Below, in pieces: positions 8,243-19,270 of a DNA stretch of 64,000 bases (within the stretch, counting starts at the first letter, position 1; the number at the start of each line of letters is the position of its first letter). The notes beneath the pieces were generated by a model that saw only the letters and a program-made list of their open reading frames with translations, did no database searches and was not told the origin of the DNA. The position numbers and the translations under genes are program-made. The stretch is from Porodaedalea pini (Eukaryota; Basidiomycota; Agaricomycetes; Hymenochaetales; Hymenochaetaceae), in NCBI GenBank assembly GCA_002794775.1, contig NBAY01000019.1, positions 434,001 to 498,000 on the forward strand, read 5' to 3'.

Positions 8243-11200
8243 CTAGATGTAAAAGGATGGGGGTAAATCTGATAGAAGTGGCATACTGTCCGGAGGGCGA
8301 CGGAATGAAAAGTAAGCAAATTTCAAGAGAAGAAGAAAATTATTAGGGCGAAACCAGTCAGAAAAGGACAATGGTAAGGATCGTTGACGAAAAAGGCCAT
8401 TGCGGACTAGCGCAAAATAAGGACAGATATTAAGGAAATGACGGACATCATGTTTGATGCACGACGGGTCCGGGCAACGTGGCTTGAGGTCTCGATCATG
8501 CAAATCGAGCGCGTTCAGCATGATGCTGGCGGCGCGTGAGAGAACCGATCGGTGTATCATCTTCCGAGGAGAAATCTTCAGGAACCGGTGCAAAGACCGG
8601 GTTGGGTGGAGGATAAACGAAGACGGCTCCATGATAGAGCGGTGTCCACGTAAGTTTATGACGTTGGCTTTCCAGTCTCGAAGTAGGTCGAGATGTACTT
8701 GCGCCTTTAGGTTGGGGAGTGAGTCCGGTATGGTCTCGCGGTGAGGGTTGGATGCTGCGTCCTTTGCCAGCTTATCAGCTGTAGAATTGCCCAATACTCC
8801 GCGATGAGACGGGAGCCATTGGATAGTGATGTGGGATGACTCGTGATGAAGGGCTAAAAAGATCCCGCATAATCGGCGGAATAGGATGATGAAGTCGGCA
8901 TGACGAGCGTCATCTGAAAAGATGAGCTGGACGCAATTGAGCGAGTCGGAGACAATATGAATGTGGACCGGTGTGAAGCATTTCGCAAGGAGGGATGATA
9001 CACGACGTAAGGCTGCGATGAGCGCTTCCTGCTCTTCAAACAGTATGTTTGATCGAGAGTGCGCTGCTGAGGAAAAGACAGCGAGTTCTTGTTGATTGTG
9101 CATGATGACGAAACCGTGACCGCCGTTGTGGTGGCCGTCGGCACCTGGGATGATAGAGCCATCAGTAAAGATGAAATATTGGTAGGGGGGAGGGTGTAAG
9201 AAGAAAGAATTAAAAGCGCGGATAGCCTGAGGGCGCTGTGCTAATGTAGGGATGGGGGTCATAACAAGGCGTGAATGAATCGGTGTAAATGATCGAACAG
9301 AAGGTTCTTTAGGGATCTGAATACCGGGAAGGAGGGACGTTACTAAATATTGGTTAGGAGCAGGATTATGTTTGGAATGAGAAAAATATGACAAGAGAAA
9401 TCGTTGTGAAAGTGAACGAATAAAAAGAGGGAGAGGTGGGCACGATAAGAAAGATTCGGCCACAGCCGGCGTAATGCTCTTGTGAAAAATAGCATGAAGA
9501 AAACGGTATTGGGTTTGTTGAAGAATAGAAGAAATAAACGAGGACTCTGGGAAAAGGGTGGCGCCGTAAATGGCGACGGAGCGTATTAGGCCAAAATAAA
9601 GCAGACGAGCATATTGAAAATAAGCGCCATTGCGCCGGTTAAAAAGGAAACGGCGCTGATGGAGGGTAGAAATGGCTTTGTTTGCCCGTGATTCGAAGTG
9701 GAGTTTGGGCGAAAGATCATACGAAAAGATAACGCCTAACCATATAAGGTGACGTGAAGGGGAATGACGCGGTTGTTGTGTAACGACAGGACAGCTTGGG
9801 AAGACGAGGGGGAATTGGTTAAAAAGGAACGAAACGTATATGCGGCTACAGTGCGATTAGGAATGATATGAAGAAGTTCGATTGCGTCGGGGTCGATGGA
9901 TAAACCAATGGATTCGAATTGAAGAGAAAGGAATTGAAATTGATTGCGAAGTCGGGTTAAGTTTGTTGATAAGCTGAATGAACGAGAATAAAGAAGATGA
10001 TCATCCATATAAGCGAGCAAAGGGCGATGAGGGCCAAAACGGTTGTTGTAGGCAGTGATGACATCCGCCGCTGCAAAGATGGAAATAAGCGGAGACAGCG
10101 GAGACCCTTGAGGGACACCGCGATTGGGTTTAATAAAAGGAGCGAAAAATGAATTGTTGAAGTGAAAGGAGATTGGGCGATCCCGAAGCCAAGAGGATAA
10201 GACGCCAATGATGTTTGGGTGAATGTTCGAACGAATGAGTTTGGAAAGAAGGAGGTTATGCGAAATATTATCGAAAAAACCTTGAATGTCAACCGTAAGG
10301 ATGGAAGTAATCGGATAGCGGTGACGAGTACGCAGGGGCCAAGGTTGTCACCCCCGCGTAGATGTAAGGATGATTGAGAATAGTAGAAAGTAAATCGTAG
10401 CATGCGGTGAGCGAAGAACGGTGTTTTCGACAGCCGTGTTGGGCGTCAGGAAGAAGGTTGTTGAGTTCGAAAAAGGGTTGGAGAAGATTGAAAAGAACAC
10501 GTTCGAAAAGTTTACCGATGGTATCAACCAGGGTAATTGGCCGAAACGCCCGAGGAACTGTAAAATCGGAGCGTTTGGGTTTAGGAATAAAGGTGACGAG
10601 AGAAGTCTTGAAAGAAAGTGGGAAATGGCCGAGTCTTAAACACAAAGAAAAAAGGTCGACGAAAAACTGCCCTTGATGTTCGACTAGAAGCTCCAAATGT
10701 TTATACGAGATGTGGCTGTTGCCTGGGCTCGTTTCGTGGTCAATGCCCTGAAATGCGGCATGTATGTCCTTCATTTCGATAGGGTGGATGTCGCGGAGAG
10801 CAGGAAGGATATGGACTCCTGCGAGCGTGTTAACGCGGGGAAAAACGTCTCTCGAAAGAGGGACGCTTTATCGTCTTCAGTCGTAGTGAAGGTGCCATTC
10901 GACGTGCGAAGTGCGCCAATGGGTGCGCGGCGACGTGCTGTGCCCAGATGTTGATTGTGCCACACAGAACGCGTGTCTGATTGTTGAAGACGGGAGCCAT
11001 AGAAAGCGTTCTTGGCTCGGGATATTTCGGAATCAAGACGAATTTTCGAGTCGAGGCTAGGACTGTGGCAATGTTCGCGATAAAGGCGAGAACACGCTTC
11101 GGACCACCAATTATTGGGGCCAAAGTACGAGCGGGGTTTTCGTTTCTGAAGAAAAACGGTAGCGAATTCTGAAATGGACGTGTTGAGTAAAAAAAGAAGG

Positions 11201-12061
11201 TCGTCCAGCGCCTTCGGGGTGTCAATTCCTGTTAAAGAAAAGGGAAACGAATTGGATTCGCAGAACTCCGAAATAAAAGTGGGCAAGTCGCGAGAGCGAA
11301 TAGAACGAAGGGGGGTTGCGGTTCTGCAGCTAAGATATTAACTTTGAAAGAAAACCGTAAAGGTCGGTGGTCAGAAGAAATGTCCAAAGAAGGGTCCGAA
11401 ATAGAGATGTTGTGTAAAAGAGAGGGGGCAAAATCGTTCGAGGCGATGATGAGGTCAACTATGGACTTATGGCCCAAAGAGCGATGAAAATAAGTGTATT
11501 GGTCTGGAGGGTTGCAGACGGTTAGGTCATTCGCGTCGATCCAGTCGACGAGGAACGATGACTGTGAAAAGTGAGAGGATTGTCCTGGAAAGGACCAAAT
11601 GTCCGAATGACGGTTAAAGTCACCGATCAGAATATTAGAGGGGAAAACGAGGCTTGGGAAGGGATTCTCGAATTCATGCAAAGAAGGGGAACTGTAGACG
11701 TTCCAGAGCAATAATGGGGATAAGTCGCCCCGTGAGATTGAAACGACCACAATGTTAGGGATGAATGAGGGGGACATAAAGTGAGACACGGTGGGCAATG
11801 CGAGGATGCACAAGAGTGCACACCCTCGGTTTGTCCGGAGAAGAAGGCGGAAAGCGGAGTAAGGGGCGTAGTTGCGAATATTAAAGACTCGGGCGCCGGC
11901 CGAAGAAACTTTAGAAGGAATGATAGAATGAACTGTCGGAATCTCCTGAAAGCAAATGATATCGGGAGCGCGTGCGTGGTGGAAAAGGCACGTAGTAGAA
12001 AATCGAAAGTCGGTTCAGAATTGCGAATGTTTAGAGAAAAAACAGAAATTGTGTCAGTCAT
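8243..12061 (-). pseudogene. LINE copy 1 ORF2: endonuclease / reverse transcriptase / RNase H, frameshifted
   Basis: Starts at ATG 12061, five bases after the ORF1 stop. The endonuclease (12061 to about 11250) shows ILIGDFNRHSDIWS and a late SSDHRPL motif. The reverse transcriptase (about 10800-9700) has FRPITLVDTIGKLFERVLF and the catalytic box AYMDDHL at about 10015, a YMDD variant of the usual YADD. The RNase H (about 9190-8750) keeps FTDGS, EQEALIAAL, VSDSLNC and STADKLA, so all four acidic residues remain. The ORF is split by at least four frameshifts (near 11250, 10775, 10350 and 10000), so it cannot make the polyprotein. RNase H and the C-terminal tail are continuous from about 9460 to the stop at 8243. 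Confidence 0.9.
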
Positions 12062-12066
12062 AAAAA

Positions 12067-14304
12067 TTAAAAGGGGGAGCGATAGTTTCGGCGAGCTGGA
12101 CACTCTGATGACCGGGCACTATGGTTGCCCTGGCAATTGATGCACAGGGCAAAATGTTCGCACTGAAGGTTGTTAGAGGCCGTACATGGTGCGCATTTGG
12201 CCACATGGACAGCAGTACGGTGAGGTTCCGAGCATATCGCGCAGCGGGCTACTGATCGGCATTTGGCTGCGGAGTGACCCAAGCGATGGCAATTATCGCA
12301 TTGGTTGGTAGTGGGACGGGCCTTCATCTCTTCGAGTCGTCGAATGACGCCAAATACTGGGAACTGATCTGTTATTGTGTAGGAAAAAGTGATCAAAGCA
12401 TAAACGCGCGTCGTCTTTGAGGACGACCGACACGTTACAGTAATCGCGCTGGTTGAGTCGCTCGATAGAAGACATGAACCTCGGTGGGAACATGAATTCC
12501 TGCCTTCAAATTGAGGCAGGGAAGAAATTTCGTCGATGAGATCCTTTTCTGAGTAGATGAGGTTAGTATCCTTGTCGAAACCGGGACTCCGGGGATAACC
12601 ATTTTAAATTGGGGCGACGGGGTGAACGCCTTGGCGCCAGAGATGTTGATTATTCGGTTGAGTTGGGAAACGAGTGCGCTATGCTGAGAATCGAAGTCGG
12701 AACGAATGTTGGTGAAAGCGATTAGTAGGTTACTATTAGAAGTGTACTCCACGTTCAAGATAACCAATGTTTGAAAGCCGGATTGCCCTTCAGGCCCGCG
12801 CGCACTGCGTTTTTTACGGATAAGGGGGACGGGCGAACAGCTAGGTCTCCCGGAGAGAAAAGAAAATTCGCCGAACGTTGCGAACACGGGTATTGACCGA
12901 TCCGTTAGACCGGTTGATGGGAACTGTAGAGATTTCCCCTTGGGGGTTCTGTTCAGTTATACGCACTACCTTGGTAGGGGTAGTCTTGGGTTTCTTTGCG
13001 CTGCTTTCGCATAGGTTACAGTTGTAAACCCATCTGGTCCGCGCCAACGGCCGCGACAGGTGGGTAGTGTATTTGGGTTTGAGAGCCTCGGGGGGCGTTA
13101 TGTTCCGAATGAGCGTAGCCGTCAGGTGCGATGATGACGCCATCAGTGGTCATGCGAAAGCCTGAGCCTGGAACTCGGGTCTTGGCGACAGCAGAGGCGT
13201 ACTCGGTTTTACCGTTCTTAGGTGCCGGGACGCGCTGTTTAGTAATCGGGCCTGGAGGGGGGAATCTAGGGTCGTGAACAAAGCGAGCCCCGAGGGGGTC
13301 CGGTAGGATTTTCTGTTGTTTATTGGGAATGGCGTTAGTAGACACAGACGAGCGAACAGTAGGAACAGGAGCGTCAGAAAGCTGTTTTTCAATTTTATTA
13401 GTTTTTTCCGAAATGGATGAAACGACCGCAGAAAGGTGTTGGATAGAACGGGACATTGAATGCATAGTGTCCGTGATTTCCTGGTCACGGATAAACTGGC
13501 TGTTAGTATGGATATTTTCGAAAACGTGCTTAAAAGAAGGGGAATGGATACGAAAGGTTGAATGGAAAGCCTCCAGGCTGTCGTTGGCTGAGTTAGTCAG
13601 GTTGGTTTCGTTGTCCAAGATGTTGGTCTTGTTTATCCAGGAAACTAAATTGGATCCAATGTTGGCCAGAATAGACCCGGCGCGAACCGGATCCTCGAAC
13701 CAGGGTATGTCGGATGACCACGTGGGTTGGGAAATGAGCGTATTGATAGTGTTGATGGTCTCTTTGGTGAGATCAGCGAAGGAGAGGTTGGTCTTTTCGG
13801 CGATGGCCGGATCGTACATTTCATCGATAGCATCGATAGCGTCCATAGAGTTGTCGACCTGCGGAGCCTGGCTAGGATGCTCGTCAGGTATGTACAGGTC
13901 GTCGTCCATGGCATCGTCGTCAATTCGAGCGGGGGGCGGGATGGCCGCATGTTCATCCTCTGAGTTAGCGCGTTAAGGGTATTCTGCGATTCGACATCCG
14001 GGGTGGGAGGGAGGTCCCCTTGTTTACGGAGCTTGGCGGCATGTTCGTCCGCCTCGACATCGGGAGACCAATTATCACGGTTTGCTTGTACTGTGGCGCA
14101 TACTGTGTCATCGTGGTTGTAGGTCTTGTCGCGACCACAAGTGACACATAGCTTGTCGGTCCCACTAACACACTGGCGACTGTGATAGGGGAGATCCTGT
14201 TTACACTCCTCACACTTGGTGGGGTCCTTGGGATTGACAAGGGAACGGTAAGACTTTGTCTTGTTAAGAGAAGCTTTCGCTCTGGTCAACATCTTGTTGT
14301 CCAT
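12067..14304 (-). pseudogene. LINE copy 1 ORF1: zinc-knuckle protein, frameshifted
   Basis: Begins at ATG 14304 (MDNKMLTRAKASLNKTKS). An N-terminal Cys cluster (CEECKQDLPYHSRQC, then CVTCGRDK) is followed by an acidic helical middle region and C-terminal knuckles CDNCHRLGHSAAKC, CAICSEPHRTAVH and CINCQGNHSA (about 12320-12100). Frames change near 13900, 13130, 12870, 12480 and 12380, so the reading frame is destroyed. The protein should coat LINE RNA. Its TAA stop at 12067 lies 5 nt before the ORF2 ATG. Confidence 0.85.
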
Positions 14305-14378
14305 AGCAAAGAGAAGAGAAATAACGAGTTGGCTGCAAGTTTCCCACGATCCAGATGGTGGTAGTAGGAAGTCAAGAA

Positions 14379-14389
14379 GTGATGTCCCT
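14379..14389. repeat. target-site duplication, LINE copy 1, 5' side
   Basis: GTGATGTCCCT, identical to 8090-8100. The DNA after it is the former continuation of the squalene synthase promoter. Confidence 0.88.
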
Positions 14390-14508
14390 GGGCGATCGGC
14401 TTGCCTCATCTGTATTTTTTGGCTGTAAGGTGGTACGACGTGCTGCAGCTGCTGCTCATCGTCGTCCACTCCGTCCGCGCCGTCTCTCTCACCCTCGCCG
14501 CAGCCACC

Positions 14509-16143
14509 ATGGGTGCTACCGACCTCCTAATACTGCTTCTAACTCATCCAAACGAGTTCCGCACCCTCACTCAGTTCTGGGTATACCATGAGCAGAAGCG
14601 AGACATCACGTCTGCATCCGAGTACGCGACATCTGGCTATGACAGGTCGACAATGAAACGCTGCTGGCACTTTTTGGACAAGACGAGCAGGAGCTTTTCA
14701 TCTGTCATCAAGGAGCTCGATGGTGACCTGGCGCGTGTGGTGAGTTGGACCAAGTGAAAAAGTGCAAGAGCAGCCAGAAATGTACTGAAAATGTGTCAAA
14801 AGATTTGTTTATTCTACCTCGTGCTTCGGGGACTGGACACGATAGAAGACGACATGACGATTCCGGACGAGGTTAAGCAGCCCCTCTTGCGAACCTTCGC
14901 AGAAAAATGCGCAACGCCCGGTTGGAACTTTACTGGCAACGGACCGCGAGAAAAAGACCGACAGTTGCTCGTCGAGTTTGACTGTGTCGTCCCGGAGCTG
15001 CTCTTGCTCCCTGCATCCTACCGAGAGGTCATCCTCGACATTTGTGACAAAATGGCACAGGGCATGGCGGACTACGCCCATCAGGCACACAAGGCAGGTA
15101 CGCTTGGGCTCGGCTCGGTCGAGGACTTTGACTTGTACTGCCACTACGTCGCGGGACTCGTTGGCGAGGGCATCTCGCGCCTCTTCTCCGCGTCGGGGAA
15201 AGAAGTGCCATGGCTCGGCGAGCAGCTCGCACTTTCGAACGCGATGGGCCTACTCTTGCAAAAGACGAACATCCTGCGCGATTTCCGCGAGGACGTCGAC
15301 GATGGCCGGCTCTTTTGGCCACGCGAGATCTGGGGTGCATACGGCTTCTCGGACCCGAAGGAGATGTACAGGCCACAGAATGAGACTCGCGCACTTTGGG
15401 CACTCAGTGCAATGACTCTCGACGCTCTCCGCCATGCCGTCGACTCGCTCGAGTATATCGCGCTCCTCAAGACACAGTCCGTGTTCAACTTTTGTGCGAT
15501 ACCGCAGACGATGGCCATGGCCACTCTTGCGCTCTGCTTCATGAATCCCGCCGTCTTCCACCGTAACGTCAAAATAAGAAAAGCAGCTGCCGCAAGGGTG
15601 AAGTTCACTTTTAACTTCTCCGTATTTGCAGTTGACTGAACCTTTCTCTAGTTGATCATGCGCTCTACGAACCCACGCGACGTTGCATACATGTTCCGGG
15701 ACTACGCACGCGACATCCACGCCAAGGCTGTCCCTGCCGATCCCAACTTCCTCCGCATCTCCGTCGCCTGCGGCAAAGTGAGCCCCCCCCCCCCCCTCTC
15801 TCTCGCCAACGTCGCATTGACCATACATATGCAGATCGAACAATGGTGCGAGCGTCACTACCCTTCCTTCATCATCTTCTCCTCCACGAGTACCTCGATC
15901 GACGAGTCCGATGCACGTGCGCGCATCGCATCGCGCGATGCGGCGCTCACCGCGGGTGTCAAGCGGAGAAGACGGGTGGAGGAGCTGCGCGTAGCGGGCG
16001 CAACAGGCAATGTGGATGCGCGTGCGGGTCCGGCGGAGGAGCTGTCGTTGAGGCACCTCATGGTGTATGTCGCGGGGATCATGGGCCTCATTGTCGCGCT
16101 CGGTTTCCTCATCGTTTGGGTCATCATCCGGTTCTCCAGTTGA
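14509..16143 (+). CDS. ERG9: squalene synthase (farnesyl-diphosphate farnesyltransferase)
   Basis: Condenses two farnesyl diphosphates to squalene at the ER membrane, the committed sterol step. Four exons (14509-14739, 14803-15597, 15652-15777, 15835-16143) join to about 486 residues, the normal fungal length. The start ATG sits in a good context (CCACCATGG). Key motifs: LRGLDTIEDDM (first Asp-rich box), DYAHQAHKAGTLG, YCHYVAGLVGEG (YxxxVAGxVG), and LQKTNILRDFREDVDDGRLF (second Asp-rich box). The C-terminus has a hydrophobic anchor (MVYVAGIMGLIVALGFLIVW). Intron 3 begins with a run of 14 C. The gene looks intact. Its proximal promoter is reduced to about 120 bp because LINE copy 1 inserted at 14379, moving the TCACGTGA box and all older upstream DNA 6.3 kb away. 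Confidence 0.97.
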
Positions 16144-16491
16144 GCTGGTCAGGTCTTTGTTGGATCGAGTGGCTTGTGTATGATGCATTCACGACAATGA
16201 TGAGGCGCTTGGAGGTAGATGGAATTCTGCTCTACGTATGGACTGGGGATGACTTATCTACTGCACTATCTCCTTATTCTCCCTTATTACCGGCTTCGCG
16301 AAATGCACAGAGAAAAATAGCACTGATGAGAATGGATGAGATTGTCCGGGGAAACGAGAGGTATGTACAGAACATGTATGCCATGCAAGAAGAGCGTGAA
16401 TTTATAAATATGTACCAATACCAGACACTCAACCGTTCATACAGAGGGGCTATTTCTTGCGCTTTGTTGCTGTACAAAATTTCATTAGACT
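16144..16491. other. intergenic between convergent genes
   Basis: Short spacer between the ends of squalene synthase (plus) and the RCC1-PHD gene (minus). It must hold both 3' ends; no further gene seen. Confidence 0.5.
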
Positions 16492-19015
16492 TCAGTCCGA
16501 GAGACGCTTGTATCTGAAACACGAACTCTTCGCCTTCGGTTCCGGAGCTTTACGTTTCTGTGCGCCTCCAGCTGCCTCGTTCTTCGCGGAACGACCCCGC
16601 TTCTTCGGCATCTCCCCTTCATCCTCCTCGACTCCTTCAGCACCCTCGACTTCGTCTGCGTCGGCTGAACCGTCGCTGGCAATGCGACGCCCGGATGCGT
16701 TGGAGCAGCGGGGACAGAACCATTCGCCGTCTGGAACTGCGGTAAGGGGCGGTTTGAGGCAGGAGAGATGGTATGGATAGTCGCACTAATGACGGCCGTG
16801 AGCTCATCAAAAAATATATAGCAAAAATGAGTAAACAGAATGTACCTTGTCGCACTCCAACGGCGAGTCGTCATCACCTCGGTCCTTGTTACACACAACG
16901 CACTCATCTGGGGAGTCAACCTGTTCGGGGTGTCGCGGTAAGTCTGACAGTTTATCGTTGGGGCGGGCGAGGAAGAATGTCGTATTTTGCGAGGCCGCAA
17001 TGCTGTCAAACGAAGTGAAAAGTATTCATAAGACCGTGGGCAGTAAAGAAAGGGAGAACCCCACGCACTCAATGACATCGATCCCAATAAGTGGCTGGTG
17101 TCGCGTCGGCTTCGTCGCACTCTTAGGCTCCGTAGGCCCGAACCCGAGCTCACCATTCGCCGCGTTCTGCCCAAACGCGATGGTCATTACATCCCCGGAG
17201 TCATCGTCTGGCGCAAGTGCGAAGTGCGTCACGCCGCCACTGCACGCATGGTAGATCTTACAGCCCCTGTTCGAAGTTCATGAGGTTGTTAGAAAAGGAA
17301 AGCGAAGTCAGAGCGTACATTAGGTCTTGGATGTATCGGAAGGTGGAGAATGGTGAGCCAGATGAACCTTCAGAGAAAAGTTAGCTAGTTGCGAGTCATT
17401 ATTATATCGCCTAACATACCTTCACCGCTATTTTTCCACTGCGAGGAGACGTGCGTGCAATTCACACCACTGTTGTTAAAGCGCAAACAATTGAAAGACT
17501 CACCTTGCCCGCCATGTAGTACATCTTCTGCTTGTCCAGCACTACAGAGTTTGATGGACCAGCAGACACGAAAATCGCACGTGAGATCTCATTCGGACCT
17601 GAAAACTGCTCGTTCATTCTCGTTAACACCCTTTCCGGTCATGAGGAAAAAATCGCGCATACTTGAGGAACAACCCTCGGAATAAGAACATCTTGCTGAT
17701 TGCCCAACCCCAGGCGACAATAGCCATTGTATCCCCAGACATAGACGATCCTAGAAAGATGCCGCGAGGGGATTGAGAAGAGCTTGGAGAAGGACATGTA
17801 GATGTACTTACCCTTCTTTGTCTAGGGCGATGGAGTGTTGATGACCGCAGGAAATTTGAGTGATGTACTTTCCTTCGAGACCTTTTATAAGGACTATAAA
17901 GCATAGGTTAAGGATAGCAATTCAGTGGAAATTTTGTGACTAGACCTGCCTGGCTGAGAATACACGTCGAACATAGTTTTGTTCCCCGTAGCGATATGTT
18001 CTCCCGTGCGCCCGTTCCCCAGCTGACCATGCTCACCGCTTCCGAGAGCGTAGACTGCACAAATCCGCGGTCTTGCTTATTGCATGGCGTGAAAGAGGGC
18101 GAATATTACTCACGTTTACCGGATTCCGTCAGAAGAATCGAAAAATTGACCCCTGCGCCAACCTTCACGACTTTCTCCTTCTCGCCATTCGGCCCCGGAC
18201 CGCGAATGGCTGTGAAGCTTGACACCTCCGAACATGGCGGTTGTCCGCACTGAACCAGAAAAAAAAAGCCGGAACCGTCTCAATAAGCTTGAAGAGGGCT
18301 CAGGACCCTTATGAACGCACCTGGCCAAGTGAGTTTGCACCTGCTGTCCACACGTCGCCGTTGCTTCCCACCAGCAACGTATGGCTCCGTCCAACTGCAG
18401 CATGCACGAAGACGACACCCTTCGGTGCGCCGAGCATCTGCGGCGTCAGTCTGCGCGGCGTGTTCTCGCTCACGACTCCCGGCGGCTGGCTCGGCTCACC
18501 GCGCATCGCACGGCCGAGCGCAGCAGGCGCGTTTCGCCCGAAAAGCCATGCGGACCCGTCGAGTGCGAGCACGATGACATGGCAGCCCGCACCTGACGCG
18601 TGAATGGAGGTGACGGCGACGTTGGCGAGCGAGCGGAGAATATGAGGTTCGAGGAGGTCGGAACTGCGAGCGAGCGTGTGTGTGTTCGATTCGAAGGAGA
18701 AATAGACCAGGGTGCGAGTGGAAACTCACTTTGCGGATTCTTCCTTTGGAGCACCGCCCTTCCTGTCCTTTCTCCCGAGATTAGCCCTACGAAGCCGTTG
18801 TTGGTCAGATGGATGACTAGTTGGCCATCGTGATGGTTTGGTCGTAAGAAACCTACCAGTCAACGCCTCCACAAATCAGAACTACCGAATTTAACTCTTA
18901 TTAGTCTCAGCTATTTCGCAATGAGCACGAGTGATTGGCAAATACCTCTTCCCCATTTCTTGCCGTCGGTAGTGTCTGATGTCGTATTTTGCGGTGTGGG
19001 ACTATGCTGAGACAT
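16492..19015 (-). CDS. RCC1-repeat protein with C-terminal PHD finger
   Basis: About a dozen short exons. RCC1 propeller blades are visible in order: [10 protein letters not shown] followed by [13 protein letters not shown] (about 18640-18530), [19 protein letters not shown] (about 18380-18310), [18 protein letters not shown] (about 18055), [15 protein letters not shown] (about 17850), [20 protein letters not shown] (about 17740), and [18 protein letters not shown] (about 17560). After [20 protein letters not shown] and [11 protein letters not shown] comes a C4HC3 PHD finger split by an intron: [19 protein letters not shown], then [14 protein letters not shown] and WFCPRC (about 16890-16700). 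An acidic, then basic, tail ([10 protein letters not shown]) ends at 16492. The fusion suggests a chromatin-associated propeller that reads histone tails. The N-terminal exons (MSQHSPTP start at 19015 and the next two joins) are uncertain. Confidence 0.83.
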
Positions 19016-19244
19016 GTTTGACGAGAGGGGTGGGTGGTAAGTTGGCCGACTTTCGGACTTCAACAAAAACGGTTGAAATGCCGTCAGCGGTAGGCGCTTA
19101 CAGCTTTGATGCAAGGTAGAATGCATATGTAGCCATTGAAAACACCATATATTTACTATAAAATGCGGCGAACATGATGAGCTACACGAGCAGAAGAACC
19201 TCTCCCGACGTCCTCCCCCGAATGAACACTACGAAGCCTATAGG

Positions 19245-19270
19245 ACGCGTTTGGACGCGTTTATACGCGT
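19245..19270. promoter_or_regulatory. three ACGCGT (MCB-like) boxes at exact 10 bp spacing
   Basis: ACGCGT occurs at 19245-19250, 19255-19260 and 19265-19270. The boxes are palindromic, one helical turn apart, and 230-255 bp upstream of the RCC1-PHD start at 19015. ACGCGT is the MluI cell-cycle box bound by the fungal MBF complex, which drives G1/S genes. The exact phasing suggests co-operative binding on one DNA face; the regulation itself is inferred. Confidence 0.6.

Larger units (their letters stand above)
8101..14378 (-). mobile_element. Tad-like non-LTR retrotransposon, copy 1 (full length, decayed)
   Basis: About 6.28 kb, bounded by an 11 bp target duplication. In element orientation it begins CTTCTTGA, carries ORF1 (zinc-knuckle nucleic-acid-binding protein) and ORF2 (AP endonuclease, reverse transcriptase, RNase H), and ends in an AT-rich terminus ATTATAAA without a long poly(A). 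The same termini and gene order occur in copy 2 (45460-51756), which fixes the boundaries. Both ORFs are broken by several indels. The AP-type endonuclease, three CCHC-like knuckles in ORF1 and a C-terminal RNase H match the fungal Tad/I group; the exact clade needs a phylogeny. Its 5' end lies 131 bp from the squalene synthase start codon, head to head. Confidence 0.93.

Noticed and set aside
8101..14378. Reading LINE copy 1 as host genes or a retrovirus-like element
   Set aside because: No long terminal repeats, no protease or integrase; AP endonuclease, RT and RNase H with zinc-knuckle ORF1 and short target duplications are those of a LINE.
18470..18754. Minus-strand 94-codon frame beginning [10 protein letters not shown]
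   Set aside because: It is a shifted frame over the RCC1-PHD exons; the RCC1 frame continues through the same bases with better splice signals.
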